Of a stretch of DNA of 64,000 bases, positions 43,175 through 51,993 are shown piece after piece. Source of the DNA: Xanthobacteraceae bacterium. Its GTDB lineage: Bacteria > Pseudomonadota > Alphaproteobacteria > Rhizobiales > Xanthobacteraceae. Location: the NCBI GenBank assembly GCA_019454205.1, contig CP075369.1, positions 868,001 to 932,000 on the forward strand, read 5' to 3'. Position 1 is the stretch's first letter. Each line of letters opens with the position of its first letter. The notes beneath the pieces were generated by a model that was given only the letters and a program-made list of their open reading frames with translations, did not search any database and was not told the origin of the DNA. A program made the position numbers and the translations under genes.

Positions 43175-43833
43175 AGCTGCGCGCGCTTGCGGCGGAGTTT
43201 ACCGGCAGCGCCTTTCTCGCCGCGACCGTAATCGGCTCCGGCATCGCCGCGCAAAATCTTTCCGGCGGCAATGTCGCGATTGCGCTACTCGCAAACGCCA
43301 TTGCTACCGGCTGTATCCTCTTTGTTATCATATCGTTGTTTGCGCGGTTGTCGGGAGCGCATTTCAATCCTGCCGTCAGTATTGCGTTCGCAGGGCAGGG
43401 CGAACTGCCTTGGCGGAATTGTTTACTATTTATCGTCTCGCAAACCGCGGGAATGATCTTCGGCGTGGCGCTGGCGCATGCGATGTTCGATCTTCCGGTT
43501 CTTCAGGTCTCGACAACGAACCGCGTGGCGTTTGGAACGGCGCTTGGCGAGGCCGTGGCAACGTTTGGTCTTGTGCTGACGATCTTCGGTTTGAAGGACA
43601 GGGATGCGACGCGGATTCCAGCGGCGGTGGCGCTCTACATCACCGGCGCCTACTGGTTCACGTCCTCGACTTCGTTCGCCAATCCAGCGATCACGATTGC
43701 GCGGTCGCTATCCGATACGTTCGCGGGTATAGCGCCGTCGAGCGCGACGGTTTTTATCGTTTGCCAGCTTGCGGGATTGTTTCTCGCGGTCATGCTGGCC
43801 GCGTGGTTCTGGCCGGCGGCACGCAAATCCTAG
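43171..43833 (+). CDS. aquaglyceroporin of the arsenic operon (AqpS-like)
   Basis: 220 residues from GTG 43171. Six transmembrane helices and two half-helices with NPA motifs at 66-68 (HFNPAVSI) and 171-173 (FANPAITIARS). The residue after the second NPA is Ile instead of the Arg typical of water-selective channels, as in arsenic-operon MIP proteins. Arsenite formed by ArsC would leave the cell down its gradient, the mechanism known from Sinorhizobium AqpS. No ArsB or Acr3 pump is present nearby. Confidence 0.92.
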   Translation: MKLRALAAEFTGSAFLAATVIGSGIAAQNLSGGNVAIALLANAIATGCILFVIISLFARLSGAHFNPAVSIAFAGQGELPWRNCLLFIVSQTAGMIFGVALAHAMFDLPVLQVSTTNRVAFGTALGEAVATFGLVLTIFGLKDRDATRIPAAVALYITGAYWFTSSTSFANPAITIARSLSDTFAGIAPSSATVFIVCQLAGLFLAVMLAAWFWPAARKS

Positions 43834-44384
43834 CTCTCCGGATTTCAAACAGCGTTCCGCGTTCTCGCGCTCCATCAGTGCGATTTGAAAGGCGGCGGGG
43901 ACGCCGGGGATGTTCCGATCCCCACGGCCGCCTGCGTAAGAAATAAAAAACGCAGACGAGGTCGTCACCGCGAAGGCCGGAAGCATCTCCGGCGTCCCAG
44001 CCCGCTTGGCACTTGCGCCAATCGGGCCAAGTAAAAACTTCGCGCGATGGTTCTCGGCTTTCCTTCGCATGACCCCCGGTGGACTTACCTTGCTATCCAC
44101 CGCTGCGGGCTAACGATGCCCAGTGACGCGCGGCAGGCGCGCCGGGAACATGCGACTTCAGCCGCCGCACTTCGCCTCTCGCGTAAGAGACAAGATGCGG
44201 CCACCGCTTCCGGCCCTCACCGTGCCACGCGTTGCGCGATGCCCTGTATTCGGACCGGAACGGCGCGGATTTTATTTCTGCGGGAAGGAGCGGGGATGAA
44301 GATTTTTCGGGATTCGGGGAAGTGATTGAGCACGAACGAGAAAGTGTTGCCTAGGAAATGTCGCGATCCCCGGTATCCATAGTT
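43834..44384. other. 551-bp gap without supported gene
   Basis: No ORF here has convincing protein features. An imperfect inverted repeat around a run of A (about 43930-43960, CGCCTGCGTAAG ... AAACGCAGACG) could fold on either strand. The opening words (TTTCAAACAGCGTTCCGCGTTCTCG) resemble a piece of the other gap at about 40094-40125, suggesting degenerate dispersed repeats. Possibly a remnant of an old insertion. Confidence 0.5.
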
Positions 44385-45197
44385 TTAGGGTGGAGCGGCA
44401 AGATTCAACCTCTTCGAAACCAAAGTTCGGTCTGTAACTCGTCCAACGATAACCAGGTATGTAGGCTGAAGACCTTTTCCAAATATTGTGACACGACTTA
44501 CAACAAATTTCTCGTTGTTATGTTCGACAGTAGTGACGCCGATAAGCTGATTGTCTTTTAGCACTTCATCATCCGATGAGATTCCGCCGATATAATAGTA
44601 GCTATTTTCATATGTTCTTTCTCCCTTAATGAAGGGAATTAGAAGAGGCTCATAGCCATCCAAACCAACAACAGCGGCGACTGCGCAGTGCCCGATTTTT
44701 GCGAGCGTTTGATTAAACTCAAGTTGATTGTGCTGCATCTCAAATCTAGGAGTGGCTTGATAATCATTCTGAAATTTCGCAATTTCTGATGGGCTTGAGC
44801 CAACCCTTATTTGCAACGTGGGAATCTCCGACGGAGGTCGGCCTGAGATGATTCCGGGCGGTGGCATTTTAACAATGCTCATCACCAATGGAATGTCACC
44901 AACCGGAATATTCTTGGTTTGCTCAATGTCGCCCGGGCCAATCGTCAGCATCGGCCAGTGAGTTCTTTTCTTATTTTTTCGTTTGCGATTGCCGGGTATT
45001 TTCAATTTAAGGCGCGCTCGCCACAGCATATCGCGAGCGACAACTTGTTCGAATCTGCTTGTAATAAGCCTGCAATTTTCGCAACTCGAATTGGGGAGAA
45101 CAATGTCGCCTCCCAAAGAAATAGGTACAATGTGCTCGTCTGAAAGTTGATCTGTGCTTCCACAGTAGACGCAACGTCCGACTGGAGGAAAGCGCAT
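44385..45197 (-). CDS. HNH-type endonuclease-like protein of unknown role
   Basis: 270 residues, clearly AT-rich compared with its neighbours. The N-terminal HNH/zinc motif is CVYCGSTDQLSDEH ... SSCENC (Cys9, Cys12, His22, Cys39, Cys42), with a Gly-Gly turn and Asn as in HNH nucleases. The remaining 200 residues have no recognised fold. Likely acquired horizontally; could be a standalone nuclease, possibly defensive. It lies 50 bp downstream of a small membrane protein on the same strand. Confidence 0.75.
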   Translation of the reverse strand: MRFPPVGRCVYCGSTDQLSDEHIVPISLGGDIVLPNSSCENCRLITSRFEQVVARDMLWRARLKLKIPGNRKRKNKKRTHWPMLTIGPGDIEQTKNIPVGDIPLVMSIVKMPPPGIISGRPPSEIPTLQIRVGSSPSEIAKFQNDYQATPRFEMQHNQLEFNQTLAKIGHCAVAAVVGLDGYEPLLIPFIKGERTYENSYYYIGGISSDDEVLKDNQLIGVTTVEHNNEKFVVSRVTIFGKGLQPTYLVIVGRVTDRTLVSKRLNLAAPP

Positions 45198-45247
45198 GAC
45201 TAGGCGATACGTACTTCCTTACGTCACTTTCGAGAAATTCGACGGCA

Positions 45248-45499
45248 TCAGTTGTTCCTATTGGCTCGCAGCGAGAAACTAATCTCTGCAAGCGTGCCTA
45301 AAGCGATTGCAATGAGTATCTGGTAAATTGCTCGGTCGATGTGTCTGCCAGTAGTTCCGCTACCTAGATACATAATCGTAGCTCTTGCGCGATCATCGGC
45401 ATTATCAATTTGGGCGACATAAATTGCGACTCCAAACTTCAGAATCGAGAGCACGAGAACAATAATTGCGACGATTCTTGCGGCCCAGCTGAAAAACAT
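45248..45499 (-). CDS. small membrane protein, possibly linked to the HNH gene
   Basis: 83 residues from ATG 45499, whose first base is the last base of the enoyl-CoA hydratase stop (TGATG). Two transmembrane helices (AARIVAIIVLVLSILKFGVA and YQILIAIALGTLAEISFSL) flank a loop with IDNADDRARATIMYLGSG. AT-rich like the HNH gene that follows, so the two may have arrived together and been spliced onto the end of the hydratase transcript. Function unknown. Confidence 0.6.
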   Translation of the reverse strand: MFFSWAARIVAIIVLVLSILKFGVAIYVAQIDNADDRARATIMYLGSGTTGRHIDRAIYQILIAIALGTLAEISFSLRANRNN

Positions 45500-46272
45500 C
45501 ACGCCACCTTCGTGAAATCTGGTGCTCTGCGCTCCGCAAACGCGCGGAACGCTTCCAGCGCTTCCGGCGAGCGCAGCCGGTCCTTGAACATCGCGCCTTC
45601 GCGCTCCATCACCGATTTGATGACGCCGGGATCGCGCATCAGTTGCTTCGTCAGCTTGAGCGCGCCTGCGGGGCGCGTTGCCAAAGCCTTCGCCAGTTCC
45701 AGCGCGCGGGCGCGCACCTGCACGGCTGGGAGCGCTTCGGTAACGACGCCGAGCGCGGCCGCATCCTTGCCGAACAGCGGCTCGCCGAGCGCGAACAGCT
45801 TGTATGCCCGCGCATAGCCGATGCGCGCCGGGAGCAGCATGGAGGAGGCGGCTTCCGGCACGAGGGCGAGGTTGACGAAGGGCACCGAGAGCTTCGCGTC
45901 GTCCGCGGCCACCACCATGTCGCAGTGGAGCAGCATCGTGGTTCCGACGCCGACCGCATGGCCCTGCACCGCGGCAACCAGCGGCTTGGTGGCGGAGGCC
46001 AACGCCAGCAGGAACGGGCTGGCGGCGGCGTCGCGCGGCTCGACCTTGCCCATTGCGATCTCGGTGAAATCCGCGATGTCGTTGCCGGACGTGAAGAAAT
46101 CGCCCTCGGCCTGGAACAGCACGACCCGGATGGCCGGGTCTTCCTCGGCCTTGAGCATGGCCTGCACCACGGCGGCGTACATGGCCTTGTTGAGGGCGTT
46201 CTTCTTGTCGGCGCGGTTCAGGGTGATTGAGAGCACGCCGCCTTCCAGCGCGGTGCGAACGAGATCGGTCAT
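45499..46272 (-). CDS. enoyl-CoA hydratase/isomerase family protein
   Basis: 257 residues from ATG 46272. Crotonase fold: LNRADKKNALNKAM, the oxyanion-hole region GDFFTSGNDIADF, KPLVAAVQGHAVGVGTTMLL and NLALVPEAASSMLLP with the Glu of the delta3,delta2-isomerase/hydratase active site. Catalyses hydration or double-bond shift of enoyl-CoA in fatty-acid or aromatic degradation; the exact substrate is unknown. Divergent from guaB. Confidence 0.9.
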   Translation of the reverse strand: MTDLVRTALEGGVLSITLNRADKKNALNKAMYAAVVQAMLKAEEDPAIRVVLFQAEGDFFTSGNDIADFTEIAMGKVEPRDAAASPFLLALASATKPLVAAVQGHAVGVGTTMLLHCDMVVAADDAKLSVPFVNLALVPEAASSMLLPARIGYARAYKLFALGEPLFGKDAAALGVVTEALPAVQVRARALELAKALATRPAGALKLTKQLMRDPGVIKSVMEREGAMFKDRLRSPEALEAFRAFAERRAPDFTKVA

Positions 46273-46478
46273 TTTGGCGTCCTCCGGGATTGGCTTTTCT
46301 TCACTATACCGGCGAAAGCCTGTGCACTGCGAGGCTCCAAGGGCTTGGGGACGTGACGGCACCTTTGCGTTTTGGAACCGCCATGCTAACGACCCTCGCC
46401 AACCCACGCCTTATGGCGATTCCGGCCGGCAAGGCCTCGCCATCTTTCCGGCTCAAGTCCGGTGAACAGGAGTTGGCG

Positions 46479-47960
46479 ATGAACCGTCTTACCAACGGGC
46501 TCGCGCAGGAAGCGCTTACCTTCGACGACGTTCTCCTGAAGCCGGGTCTCTCCGATGTGCTGCCGTCCGAAGTGGACGTCCGCACGCGGCTCACCCGCAC
46601 CGTCTCGCTGAACATTCCCATCCTCTCTGCTGCGATGGACACCATCACCGAGGCCCGTCTCGCGATTGCAATGGCGCAGGCCGGTGGCATCGGCGTCCTT
46701 CACCGCAACATGACCCCCGATCAACAGGCCGAGCATGTGCGACGCGTGAAGAAGTTCGAGAGCGGCATGGTGGTGAACCCGCTCACCATTCATCCCGAAG
46801 CCTCGCTCGCCGAGGCGCTTGAACTGATGCGCGCGCACTCGATCTCCGGCGTGCCGGTCACCGAGAAGGCCAACGGCAAGCTGGTCGGCATCCTCACCAA
46901 TCGCGACGTGCGTTTTGCGACCAATACCAGCCAGCGCGTTTCCGAATTGATGACCAAGGACCGCCTCGTCACCGTGCGCGAAGGTGTGACGCAGGACGAA
47001 GCCAAGAAGCTGCTGCATCAATTCCGCATCGAGAAGCTGCTGGTCGTTGACGAGAACTATCGTTGCGTCGGCCTTATCACGGTCAAGGACATCGAGAAGG
47101 CGGTCGCCAATCCGAATGCCTGCAAGGACGATCAGGGCAGGCTGCGCGTCGCCGCCGCGACTACTGTCGGCGACGACGGGTTCGTGCGCACGGAGCATCT
47201 GGTCGATGCCGGCGTCGATGTGGTCGTTGTGGATACCGCGCATGGCCACACGCGCCGCGTCCTGGAATCAGTTGCACGCATCAAGCGCCTTTCGAACGCA
47301 GTGCAGGTGGTGGCGGGTAACGTCGCGACTGCCGAAGGCACCAAGGCGCTGATCGACGCCGGTGCGGATGCGATCAAGGTCGGCATCGGTCCGGGTTCGA
47401 TCTGCACCACGCGCGTGGTGGCGGGCGTCGGCGTGCCGCAACTCACCGCCATTCTCGACGCGGCGAACGAAGCGCAGAAAGCCGACGTGCCCGTGATCGC
47501 CGACGGTGGCGTGAAGTTCTCCGGCGATCTCGCGAAGGCGCTCGCGGCCGGCGCGGAATGCGCGATGATCGGCAACCTGCTTGCAGGCACCGAGGAAAGC
47601 CCCGGCGAGGTTTATCTCTATCAGGGCCGTTCCTACAAAGCGTATCGCGGCATGGGTTCGGTCGGCGCGATGGCGCGCGGCTCGGCCGATCGCTACTTCC
47701 AGCAGGACATCAAGGACACGCTGAAGCTGGTGCCGGAAGGCATCGAGGGGCAGGTGCCGTACAAGGGTCCGCTCGCAACCGTGCTGCACCAGCTTGTCGG
47801 CGGCCTGCGCGCTTCCATGGGTTACGTCGGCGGCGCCACCATGAAAGAGTTTCGCGAAAAGGCGAACTTCGTGCGCATCTCCGGCGCGGGCCTGCGCGAG
47901 AGCCACGTCCACGACGTGACGATCACGCGCGAAAGCCCGAATTATCCGGGGCGCTTGTAG
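46479..47960 (+). CDS. guaB: inosine-5'-monophosphate dehydrogenase
   Basis: 493 residues from ATG 46479 (AGGAG 6 nt upstream). TIM barrel with ALTFDDVLLKPGLS at the start, two CBS domains inserted (about 100-215), the catalytic Cys loop GIGPGSICTTR, the flap (YRGMGSVGAMARG) and C-terminal YVGGATMKEF. Converts IMP to XMP with NAD+, the committed step of GMP synthesis. guaA lies about 5 kb downstream on the same strand. Confidence 0.97.
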   Translation: MNRLTNGLAQEALTFDDVLLKPGLSDVLPSEVDVRTRLTRTVSLNIPILSAAMDTITEARLAIAMAQAGGIGVLHRNMTPDQQAEHVRRVKKFESGMVVNPLTIHPEASLAEALELMRAHSISGVPVTEKANGKLVGILTNRDVRFATNTSQRVSELMTKDRLVTVREGVTQDEAKKLLHQFRIEKLLVVDENYRCVGLITVKDIEKAVANPNACKDDQGRLRVAAATTVGDDGFVRTEHLVDAGVDVVVVDTAHGHTRRVLESVARIKRLSNAVQVVAGNVATAEGTKALIDAGADAIKVGIGPGSICTTRVVAGVGVPQLTAILDAANEAQKADVPVIADGGVKFSGDLAKALAAGAECAMIGNLLAGTEESPGEVYLYQGRSYKAYRGMGSVGAMARGSADRYFQQDIKDTLKLVPEGIEGQVPYKGPLATVLHQLVGGLRASMGYVGGATMKEFREKANFVRISGAGLRESHVHDVTITRESPNYPGRL

Positions 47961-47963
47961 GCC

Positions 47964-48512
47964 TTAGCGTTCTCTCGCTGCGTCGAGAATCTTCGCAACG
48001 CGCTGCGCATCTGCCACATCGCGGAACGCCAGCTTGCCGGTGTAATCCGTGTCGCGCATTTTCGTGGATCGCCCGGACGCGAAATAGACATGACCTGCAG
48101 CGCCGCCGGTCTCCAGCACTTCCAGCTTTGCATCCATGTCGCGGAACGGCACGCTGACCACTTCGTGCCGCTTGCCGTTATGCACGATCAGCGCGCGGCG
48201 GCTGGTGATCGCGTAAATCGTCCGGTCGCTTTCAAACAACATGATGAAGGGCGCGGCAATCAGCGCGAATCCGACAAGCCCGAACGGCGCGAACCAGTTC
48301 CAGCTCAGCCACCCCGCCAGATAGACGCCGAACCAGAACGCCAGCCATGGCACGCCGACCCGCCACAGCGCCGATTTGCTCCGCAGCAAGGAAAGCGCAC
48401 TTGGCCGCGCGGCCCAGCGGACGCTTTCACCCTGTTCGAGATATTCGGCCAGCACGGGAAGCAGCGGACGCTCGCCGGTAAAGGCGGGATCGGTGGCCGT
48501 GGAACGTGACAT
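47964..48512 (-). CDS. membrane protein with bacterial PH-like domain
   Basis: 182 residues from ATG 48512. A cytoplasmic N-terminus (LAEYLEQGESVRWAARPS) precedes two close transmembrane helices (about 55-100, VPWLAFWFGVYLAGWL and GLVGFALIAAPFIMLF) and a C-terminal beta-rich domain (TIYAITSRRALIVHNGKRHE ... VYFASGRS), the usual arrangement of bPH/YdbT-like proteins. It converges on guaB with 3 bp between the stops. Function unknown. Confidence 0.75.
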   Translation of the reverse strand: MSRSTATDPAFTGERPLLPVLAEYLEQGESVRWAARPSALSLLRSKSALWRVGVPWLAFWFGVYLAGWLSWNWFAPFGLVGFALIAAPFIMLFESDRTIYAITSRRALIVHNGKRHEVVSVPFRDMDAKLEVLETGGAAGHVYFASGRSTKMRDTDYTGKLAFRDVADAQRVAKILDAARER

Positions 48513-48577
48513 GGGAATGACTCGCGAACTTTGCGCCGCCAGACTACAACGGCGCAGCCGAATTCTGGGATTCTTCC

Positions 48578-49120
48578 ATGCCGCTTCGTCTGATCGCCTT
48601 GCTCGTTTTTTGCGCGTTCGCCGTTTCTGCCAACGCACAGCCCAAGCCGAAAGAAACCTGCGCCGAGCAGAAGGGCCAGTTCGCCGAGACGCAATTCTGC
48701 GTGAGTTCGCTGCTCGCGCCGCAAGGCGACAACAAATACGGCCCGGAGAATTTCATCGAGGGCGAGGGCGGTAAGGCATGGTGCGAGGGCGTGACCGGAT
48801 ACGGCATCGGCGAAACGGTGACGATCCGCTTCAAGCCCGCGGTGCGCGTGCAGGAGTTCACGTTCCTGAACGGCTATCCGAAGACTGAAGAAACTTTCAA
48901 GAATAATACCCGCGTGAGGCAGTTGCGCATCCAGACCAGCGACGGCTTCGCCACCGTTGTCACCGTCCCCGACACCAAGGACGATCACAAGATCAAGCTG
49001 CCGCGTCCCGCGAAGCCGCAATGGGTACGCTTCACAATTGTCGAAGTCTATCCGGGCGCGCGCGGCGCGGACACCTGCATCGCCGGCATCCTTCCGAACC
49101 TCGAACAACTGAACAACTGA
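48578..49120 (+). CDS. secreted protein with NADase-type glycan-binding (discoidin-like) domain
   Basis: 180 residues. Signal peptide (LIALLVFCAFAVSANA, cleavage near 20) then a single domain with YGPENFIEGEGGKAWCEGV, VTGYGIGETVTIRF, FLNGYPKTEETFKNN and WVRFTIVEVYPG, the pattern of NADase-type glycan-binding domains (galactose-binding-like jelly roll). Four Cys residues may form disulfides. It is followed after 8 bp by two MAPEG genes, possibly one transcript. Ligand unknown. Confidence 0.8.
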   Translation: MPLRLIALLVFCAFAVSANAQPKPKETCAEQKGQFAETQFCVSSLLAPQGDNKYGPENFIEGEGGKAWCEGVTGYGIGETVTIRFKPAVRVQEFTFLNGYPKTEETFKNNTRVRQLRIQTSDGFATVVTVPDTKDDHKIKLPRPAKPQWVRFTIVEVYPGARGADTCIAGILPNLEQLNN

Positions 49121-49128
49121 GCACGCAC

Positions 49129-49551
49129 ATGAGCACGCAGACCATTCTGGCGCCGCTATTCGCGATGGCGGCGATTACTTTCGTGTTGATGATCGGCATG
49201 GTGCTGACGCGCCGCCGCGCGGTGATGGACAAGAAGGTCGATCCGAAGGATCTGCTGGTGCGCGGCGCGAACCCGTGGCCGCCGCAGGCCGCGCACTTCA
49301 GCGACGCCTATTCGAACTCGCTCGAACTGCCCCTCCTATTCTACGTCGCCGTGATCTTGGCTTTCGTCACGAAGCAGGCGGACATCATCTTCGTCGTGCT
49401 GGCGTGGGTATTTGTCGTTTGCCGCGCGGTACAGGCCTATGTTCACACGACATCGAACACGCGCAAGTATCGCAGCAATGCTTTCCGCGCTGGCTCGCTC
49501 ACGTTGATCGTGATGTGGGTTTACCTCGCCATTCGTTTCATCCTCGCCTGA
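49129..49551 (+). CDS. MAPEG family membrane protein (1 of 2)
   Basis: 140 residues, four transmembrane helices. Family features: VLTRRRAVMDKKVDPKDLLV, SDAYSNSLELPLLFYVAVI (the conserved N..E.P.LF segment) and VVCRAVQAYVHTTSNTRKYR. MAPEG proteins include glutathione-dependent transferases and leukotriene synthases; bacterial members mostly lack assigned substrates. The first of a tandem pair. Confidence 0.88.
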   Translation: MSTQTILAPLFAMAAITFVLMIGMVLTRRRAVMDKKVDPKDLLVRGANPWPPQAAHFSDAYSNSLELPLLFYVAVILAFVTKQADIIFVVLAWVFVVCRAVQAYVHTTSNTRKYRSNAFRAGSLTLIVMWVYLAIRFILA

Positions 49552-49560
49552 GGTGCTGTC

Positions 49561-49983
49561 ATGACCGTGCCGACGATCCTGCTTCCGGTTTTCGTGCAGA
49601 TCGCGTTGATGTTCGCGCTTGCGATGTGGATGGGCTACGAGCGCAATCGCGCGCTGTACTCGAAAGAAGTGCACATCCGCGATGTCGCGCTCACCAAGGA
49701 AGGCTGGCCATCGCGGGCGAAGCAGATTTCGAACGCCTATCACAACCAGTACGAACTGCCGGTCCTGTTCTTCATTCTCGTTGCCTTCGCGCTGATCACG
49801 CGCAAGGCCGACCTGGTGTTCGTGGTGCTGTCGTGGGTGTTCGTGGCTGCGCGCTTTCTCCATGCGTTCATCCACACTACGTCGAACCGTGTCCCGCGCC
49901 GCTTCTTCGCTTACCTCGTTTCGCTGGTGACGCTTCTCATCATGTGGATTTATTTTGCGGTGCTGATCCTGACCGGCATCTGA
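49561..49983 (+). CDS. MAPEG family membrane protein (2 of 2)
   Basis: 140 residues, exactly the length of the preceding paralogue, 9 bp downstream. Shared features: SNAYHNQYELPVLFFILVAF, AARFLHAFIHTTSNRVPRRF and four helices. The two proteins differ at many positions in the loops, so this is an old duplication that may form hetero-oligomers (MAPEG proteins are trimers). It is followed 3 bp later by mtnN. Confidence 0.88.
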   Translation: MTVPTILLPVFVQIALMFALAMWMGYERNRALYSKEVHIRDVALTKEGWPSRAKQISNAYHNQYELPVLFFILVAFALITRKADLVFVVLSWVFVAARFLHAFIHTTSNRVPRRFFAYLVSLVTLLIMWIYFAVLILTGI

Positions 49984-49986
49984 GCG

Positions 49987-50628
49987 ATGGGCGGCTGGCA
50001 GGTTATCCGGAAAGGCCGCATCCCGGTCCTGTTTGTCATGGCGACGGAGCAGGAATACGGGCCTGAACTCAGGAAGCGCATTCATCCGCTGATTACCGGC
50101 GTCGGGCCGGTGGAGGCGGCGGCAGTGACCGCGGAAGCATTGGCCGCGCTGCGTGCGCAGGGCGAGCTGCCGCAACTCGTTTTCTCGCTCGGCTCCGCGG
50201 GTTCGCGAAATCTCGAACATGCCGAAGTCTATCAGCTTGCGAGCGTGAGCTACCGCGACATGGATTGTTCGCCGCTTGGTTTCGCGCGCGGCCTCGTGCC
50301 GTTCCTCGACGAACCCGCGGTGGTTCCGATTGCGCAGCAGATACCGGGCATCGCGTCGGCCTCGATTGCGACGGGCGCGAGCATCGTCTCCGGCGCGATG
50401 TATGACGCAATCGAGGCCGATATGGTCGATATGGAAAGCTATGCCGTCTATCGCGCGGCGAAGCGTTTCGGCGTGCCCATGATCGGCCTGCGCGGCATCA
50501 CCGATGGCAAGAGCGAACTCGCGCGCTACGAGGATTGGGCCGATTACCTGGAGATCGTGGACCGCAAGCTCGCGCTCGACGTGGACCGGTTTTTCGCGGC
50601 TATCGAAAGCGGCGCTTTCACTCTATAA
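49987..50628 (+). CDS. mtnN: 5'-methylthioadenosine/S-adenosylhomocysteine nucleosidase
   Basis: 213 residues of the purine/uridine phosphorylase fold: VLFVMATEQEYGPEL, ITGVGPVEAA, FSLGSAGSRNLEHAEVY and the ribose-binding/catalytic region ADMVDMESYAVYRAAKRFGV, ending in LRGITDGKSELARYEDW. Cleaves adenine from MTA and SAH in methionine salvage. Close relatives act on other nucleosides; exact preference is not certain. 8 bp precede the RsmB-like gene. Confidence 0.85.
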   Translation: MGGWQVIRKGRIPVLFVMATEQEYGPELRKRIHPLITGVGPVEAAAVTAEALAALRAQGELPQLVFSLGSAGSRNLEHAEVYQLASVSYRDMDCSPLGFARGLVPFLDEPAVVPIAQQIPGIASASIATGASIVSGAMYDAIEADMVDMESYAVYRAAKRFGVPMIGLRGITDGKSELARYEDWADYLEIVDRKLALDVDRFFAAIESGAFTL

Positions 50629-50636
50629 GCCGCGCC

Positions 50637-51935
50637 ATGACACCCGCCGCGCGGCTCGCCGCCGCCATAGAAATCCTGACCGAAATCGAATCGAAGAAGC
50701 GCCCCGCCGCCGACGTGCTGCGCGACTGGGGGCGCACGCACCGCTTCGCCGGCTCCGGCGACCGCAATGCCATCGGCGCACTGATGTTCGATGCGCTCCG
50801 CCGCCGCGCGTCTTCGGCGTGGCTGATGGGTGCGGAAACGCCGCGCGCCCTTTTGCTCGGCGCGCTCAGGCTGGCGCGGCGCATGAACGCGGACGACATT
50901 GCGAAACTCGCGGATGGTTCGCGCTTCGCGCCGGAAGCGCTCAGCGACGACGAACGGAAGCGCCTCGAACACGGCTCGCTTGGTGCGGCGCCGCCGCACA
51001 TCGCGGGCGATTATCCGGAATGGCTCGACCCGCACCTCGCGAAAAGTTTCGGCGAGGAGCGCTGGGAGGAAGGCATGGCGCTTGCGGGCCGCGCGCCGCT
51101 CGACCTGCGCGTGAATACGCTGAAAGACGACCGCGACAACGTGGCCAAGGAGCTTTCGCATCTGAAGCCTTCGCCGTCGCGCTGGTCGCCGCATGGCCTG
51201 CGCATCGAACTCGGCGACGACGGGCGGCAGCCGCCGGTGACGAGCGAGCCGTCGTTTCTCAAGGGCGATTTCGAAGTGCAGGACGAAGGCTCGCAACTCG
51301 CCAGCGTGTTCGCGAACGCGCGAGGCGGCGAGCAGGTGCTTGATCTTTGCGCAGGCGCGGGCGGCAAGACGCTGGCGCTCGCGGCGGCGATGGAGAACAA
51401 GGGGCAGTTGTTTGCCTATGACTCCGACCTGCGCCGCCTGAAGCCGATCCATGAACGGCTCACGCGCGCGGGCGTGCGCAATGTGCAGGTGCGCTCGCCG
51501 AAGGGCGAGCAGGATGTGCTGGCCGATCTTGAAGGGAAAATGGATCTGGTGCTGCTCGATGCGCCGTGCACGGGCAGCGGTGTGTGGCGGCGTCATCCCG
51601 ATGCGAAGTGGCGCGCGCGTCCCGGCGCGCTGGAAATCCGCGTGAAGGAACAGGCCGCGTTGCTCGATGAAGCCGCGCGCTTCGTGAAGCCGGGCGGACG
51701 GCTGGTTTATATTACCTGTTCGATCCTCGACGCGGAGAACGGCGAGCAGGTTCGGAATTTCACCGGACGCAATGAATCTTTTGAAATCGTTTCGCCGAAC
51801 GAAGTGGTGAAGGCGCTCGGCGAGAACGCGATGATCTTTGCGCGCGCCGCGAAGTTGTCGGACGAGGGCATCCAGATGACTCCGCGTCGCACCGGGACGG
51901 ACGGGTTTTTCGTTGCGGTGCTTAAGAGAGTGTAG
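50637..51935 (+). CDS. RsmB/NOP-family rRNA (cytosine-5)-methyltransferase
   Basis: 432 residues from ATG 50637. N-terminal NusB-like RNA-binding helices (RLAAAIEILTEIESKKRP ...), then the Rossmann methyltransferase: motif I VLDLCAGAGGKTLALAAAM, motif IV with catalytic-loop Cys LLDAPCTGSGVWRRHP, and motif VI LVYITCSILDAENGEQV, whose Cys is the nucleophile. Methylates C5 of cytosine in 16S rRNA in RsmB homologues; the target in this organism is inferred from family. A REP element follows. Confidence 0.93.
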   Translation: MTPAARLAAAIEILTEIESKKRPAADVLRDWGRTHRFAGSGDRNAIGALMFDALRRRASSAWLMGAETPRALLLGALRLARRMNADDIAKLADGSRFAPEALSDDERKRLEHGSLGAAPPHIAGDYPEWLDPHLAKSFGEERWEEGMALAGRAPLDLRVNTLKDDRDNVAKELSHLKPSPSRWSPHGLRIELGDDGRQPPVTSEPSFLKGDFEVQDEGSQLASVFANARGGEQVLDLCAGAGGKTLALAAAMENKGQLFAYDSDLRRLKPIHERLTRAGVRNVQVRSPKGEQDVLADLEGKMDLVLLDAPCTGSGVWRRHPDAKWRARPGALEIRVKEQAALLDEAARFVKPGGRLVYITCSILDAENGEQVRNFTGRNESFEIVSPNEVVKALGENAMIFARAAKLSDEGIQMTPRRTGTDGFFVAVLKRV

Positions 51936-51940
51936 CTGCG

Positions 51941-51983
51941 CCTCATCCTTCGAGACGCCGCTTCGCGGCTCCTCAGGATGAGG
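51941..51983. repeat. REP-type palindrome A
   Basis: CCTCATCCT (51941-51949) pairs with AGGATGAGG (51975-51983), with an inner hairpin GCCGC-TTC-GCGGC. The same outer arms recur at 61455-61560, where they are split by an insertion. Lies between convergent genes, where such elements end transcripts. Confidence 0.85.
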
Positions 51984-51993
51984 CTTTAGGGCA

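Noticed and set aside
43708..44100. 130-residue minus-strand frame across the aquaporin end and the gap
   Set aside because: Overlaps the end of the aquaporin gene and shows only low-complexity composition.
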